Under the pieces are notes generated by a model. The model did not search any database. It saw only the letters and a program-made list of their open reading frames with translations, and was not told the DNA's origin. DNA of 64,000 nt from Microvirga lotononidis (lineage in GTDB: Bacteria; Pseudomonadota; Alphaproteobacteria; Rhizobiales; Beijerinckiaceae), in contig NZ_CP141049.1 of the NCBI RefSeq assembly GCF_034627025.1, forward strand, positions 868,001 through 932,000. The letters run 5' to 3'. This document shows positions 63,716 to 64,000 of this stretch, piece after piece (the first letter of the stretch is position 1; each line of letters begins with the position of its first letter). The position numbers were made by a program, and so were the translations under genes.

Positions 63716-64000
63716 ACCAGCCGCTTGAGCTCGCGCCAAAGCTGATCCATCGGGCTCAGTTCCGGCGCCTGCCGGGGCAACCACACGAACCGGATGCGCA
63801 GCCGGTCGGCCAGGGCTTGGGTTTGCGGGGCGGTGTGGGCACTCGCCCGATCGCTCAGCAGCCAGAGCCAGCCGGCGCGGCGATACCGACGCCGCAACGC
63901 GCGCAGGAACGCCTGCGCGTTGGCCTGACCGGCGCGATGGCGTATCAGCACCATGCGGCGAGCACTTCCCAGATCGATGGCCCCAAACAGCACCCGCTTG
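63716..64000 (-). pseudogene. IS630-family transposase fragment, cut by IS1182 and window edge
   Basis: Reads KRVLFGAIDLGSARRMVLIR, WLWLLSDRASAHTAPQTQAL and PELSPMDQLWRELKRL, closely like the IS630-2 transposase but with substitutions (GSARRM for QSARRV). It ends in the IS1182 repeat and continues past the window. Confidence 0.85.

Noticed and set aside
1..64000. tRNA or rRNA genes, replication origin
   Set aside because: None recognised by eye on either strand; rep/par genes and tRNA-like cloverleaves were not seen.

Overview
The window is a segment of a rhizobial symbiosis region (symbiotic plasmid or island of a nodulating alphaproteobacterium). The basis is a nod box at 57154-57201 upstream of ttsI, several TtsI-binding tts boxes, and an almost complete rhizobial (Rhc/Nop-type) type III secretion system (T3SS) arranged largely as in Sinorhizobium fredii NGR234. 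The genus cannot be fixed from sequence alone. More than half of the bases belong to insertion sequences (IS3, IS110/IS1111, IS630, IS21, IS5, IS256, IS30, IS66, IS4, IS6 and IS1182 families), many nested or broken, plus two copies of an ORF-less group II intron.

Layout: 1-3864 holds IS66/IS3/IS4 remnants, a truncated serine recombinase with its partner gene and a DUF6429 remnant. 3865-7946 is an IS3 element carrying an IS110 and an IS30. 8696-11008 is a tts box and a 747-aa candidate effector, followed by a wrecked second effector-like gene (11060-11671). 11676-18066 is IS and recombinase debris with an intact IS21 and an IS5. 18099-22995 is the tts box-nopC-nopA-sctD(y4yQ)-rhcV-y4yS operon. 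23024-26453 is a second IS3 copy holding a MITE, a broken IS110 and a group II intron. 26871-35275 (minus strand) is the core T3SS operon nopB-nolT-nolU-nolV-rhcN-y4yJ-rhcQ-rhcR-rhcS-rhcT-rhcU, led by a tts box at 35360-35377. rhcC1 (nolW) diverges from it. 36186-40274 is two IS630 elements, the second split by an IS110. 40312-42352 is a tts box and nopX. 42859-50231 is a third IS3 that contains a group II intron, an IS110, and another IS110 that holds an IS256 that holds an IS1111. 50587-56868 is a second, inverted copy of the IS630/IS110 composite, itself split by an IS21, with an IS5 alongside. 56872-60283 is a nodM/glmS remnant, the nod box and ttsI-rhcC2-y4xK. 60347-64000 is a peptidase remnant and more IS elements.

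How it works together: in characterised rhizobia flavonoid-activated NodD acts on the nod box to turn on ttsI, and TtsI then activates the tts-box promoters. Those promoters here precede the pilus/apparatus genes (nopA, nopB, rhc genes), the translocator nopX and the 747-aa candidate effector. The RhcC1/RhcC2 split secretin, RhcJ/SctD rings, RhcRSTU/RhcV export gate, and RhcN/NolV/y4yJ/RhcQ/NolU cytoplasmic complex are all open reading frames, so the apparatus looks intact despite the IS load. The strongest leads beyond annotation are three IS110 insertions at the same codons of IS3 with a guide-like motif in the IS110 5' noncoding region, an ORF-less group II intron at an identical site in two IS3 copies, and a degraded effector with a DFDGD motif.
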